Assembly: GCA_000715635.1 (NCBI GenBank)
Contig: KL569157.1
Span: forward strand, 3,095-10,539
Direction: 5' to 3'
Length of the DNA stretch: 7,445 nt
Source: Streptomyces violaceus
GTDB lineage: Bacteria; Actinomycetota; Actinomycetes; Streptomycetales; Streptomycetaceae
Position numbers and translations under genes: made by a program. Below, piece by piece: positions 6,866 through 7,445 of this stretch. Below the pieces are notes generated by a model. The model searched no databases. It was not told the origin of the DNA and saw only the letters and a program-made list of their open reading frames with translations. The stretch's first letter is position 1. The number at the start of each line of letters is the position of its first letter.

Positions 6866-6888
6866 CGTGAACTGGCAGGTCGGTGAGG
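6866..6888 (+). promoter_or_regulatory. Leader-end motif of array 2
   Basis: The 23 bp before the first repeat of array 2 resemble those before array 1: both contain TGA, then GCAGGTC, G and AGG at the same offsets and run straight into GTGCTCCCCAC. This suggests array 2 has, or had, its own leader instead of being the far end of array 1. The similarity fades further upstream, and no promoter elements are clear beyond an A-rich patch at 6809-6818. Confidence 0.5.
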
Positions 6889-6980
6889 GTGCTCCCCACA
6901 CGCGTGGGGGTCTGTCCGCCTCGGCCTCCTTCACCACGTGGTGGAAGACGCTCTCCCCACACATACGTGGGGGTGTTTCG
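6889..6980 (+). CRISPR. CRISPR array 2: two repeats and one 32-bp spacer
   Basis: Repeats at 6889-6917 (29 bp; core CCCCACACGCGTGGGG; 3' part GTCTGTCC) and 6950-6980 (31 bp; core CCCCACACATACGTGGGG; 3' part GTGTTTCG) flank a 32-bp spacer (6918-6949). Orientation is the same as array 1. The spacer contains a perfect 12-bp palindrome CACCACGTGGTG (6932-6943). A further degenerate repeat at 7094-7124 may belong to this array, but the 113 bp between does not fit a simple repeat-spacer register. Confidence 0.85.
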
Positions 6981-7093
6981 CGTCATCAACACCAGAACCT
7001 CGGTCGCGAGGACGTCCTGGGCGACTCATACCATTTCGGCGCCCGACCGATCGCAGAACAGACGTTCCGCATGCGAATACGAGATCGCCTTTC

Positions 7094-7124
7094 GTTACTC
7101 CCCCAGCCCACAAGGGGTGTTTCG
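7094..7124 (+). repeat. Isolated degenerate CRISPR repeat
   Basis: GTTACTCCCCC at the left and GGGGTGTTTCG (7114-7124) at the right resemble the two ends of array repeats; the right 11 bp are identical to the end of the repeat at 6950-6980. The centre, CAGCCCACAA, no longer pairs beyond CCCC/GGGG. Length is 31 bp. It lies 113 bp after the last array 2 repeat. The intervening 6981-7093 contains no repeat I can recognise. Confidence 0.55.
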
Positions 7125-7252
7125 GTTGCTTTCACCCGTGCGCAGGTGACTACAGTCCGCCCGCGGCCAGTAGAGCCGTGTGGGCATCAATACGCGCTGT
7201 GCTGTCGGGTGTGCAACGGCTGAGGATCTTCACGGGTAAGGGACGGTGGCGC
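7125..7252. other. Upstream region of the right-edge gene
   Basis: I find no clear RNA gene or promoter here. The plus frame used by the gene at 7253 remains open leftward, with in-frame GTG codons at 7178, 7199 and 7211, so part of this stretch could be coding if an upstream start is used. Confidence 0.4.
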
Positions 7253-7445
7253 ATGGCGCGGTCGGGTCTGTGTTGGACGGTGCGGCTGGTTCCCAAGGGC
7301 CGTCCAGCGGCGGGAGTGTGCGTGATCGAGTGTTCGGCTCCGCTGTGCAGGGCGCCCGTTGACCGGTATCACGATGCGCTCGGCCCGGGTGGCAGCGCTG
7401 CGCCATGTCCGCGGGCACGTGCAGCGGTTGTGGACGTCCACGGCG
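7253..7445 (+). CDS. Small Cys-rich protein of unknown function, N-terminal part, possibly frameshifted
   Basis: An ATG at 7253 with AAGGGA at 7238-7243 opens a frame that runs off the window (64 codons plus 1 nt). The product begins MARSGLCWTVRLVPKG and has C23-xxx-C27-xxxx-C32 within VCVIECSAPLCRAPVDRY. Codon third positions are mostly G or C, supporting real coding. From about 7374 the next plus frame (+1) reads ARVAALRHVRGHVQRL, with a stronger GC third-position bias than the original frame, and its histidines would complete a C-C-C/H-H metal-site-like pattern. That suggests one extra base, real or erroneous, near 7370-7385. I do not recognise the family by name. The cysteines suggest, but do not prove, zinc binding. 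In-frame GTGs at 7178, 7199 and 7211 are alternative starts. Confidence 0.55.
   Translation, partial: MARSGLCWTVRLVPKGRPAAGVCVIECSAPLCRAPVDRYHDALGPGGSAAPCPRARAAVVDVHG

Larger units (their letters stand above)
6634..6888. other. Gene-free inter-array region
   Basis: 255 bp between the last repeat of array 1 and the first of array 2. I see no credible gene. It holds a hairpin at 6670-6691, a 6-bp inverted repeat TTGCAC/GTGCAA (6724-6729, 6756-6761), a long hairpin at 6768-6807, a short A-rich patch (6809-6818, ATAGAAAATT) and a leader-like end at 6866-6888. It may comprise the array 1 terminator and the array 2 leader, or could once have been continuous array. Confidence 0.6.

Noticed and set aside
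7009..7018. AGGACGTCCT palindrome near the expected position of a next array 2 repeat
   Set aside because: The surrounding 29 bp match the repeat consensus only at background level.

Overview
High-GC actinobacterial DNA, most likely Streptomyces or a close relative: GC-rich codon third positions, GTG starts, and a Cascade/Cas3 sequence style typical of that group. The window holds most of a type I-E CRISPR-Cas locus.

Layout: on the minus strand, read right to left, are cas3 (5963-3033), a 487-bp gap with an AT-rich island and an operator-like dyad, casA/cse1 (2545-998), casB/cse2 (935-222) and the first 73 codons of casC/cas7e (220-1), which runs off the left edge. The remaining expected genes (cas5e, cas6e, cas1, cas2) would lie beyond position 1. 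On the plus strand, divergent from cas3, a leader (about 6041-6109) precedes CRISPR array 1 (6110-6633: nine repeat positions, eight spacers). A 255-bp gene-free stretch with two hairpins follows, then a second leader-like end (6866-6888), a short array 2 (6889-6980) and an isolated degenerate repeat (7094-7124). At the right edge a small Cys-rich reading frame (7253-) runs out of the window and may carry a frameshift.

How it works together: array transcripts read on the plus strand would fold into one hairpin per repeat, be cut by Cas6e (outside the window) and load into CasA-E Cascade, which recruits the Cas3 nuclease-helicase encoded next to the leader.

The main oddity is the arrays. No two repeats are identical and they run from 27 to 31 bp, yet spacers are 32 bp with one exception. 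The changes largely preserve a self-complementary hairpin, with length changes in the stem-loop in 2-nt steps and paired substitutions. One repeat is so decayed that it is found only by register. The Cas proteins visible here look intact. Other points: two in-frame TTA codons in casA (possible bldA dependence if this is Streptomyces), a 7-bp dyad with 22-bp arm spacing upstream of casA, and a shared leader-end motif before both arrays.
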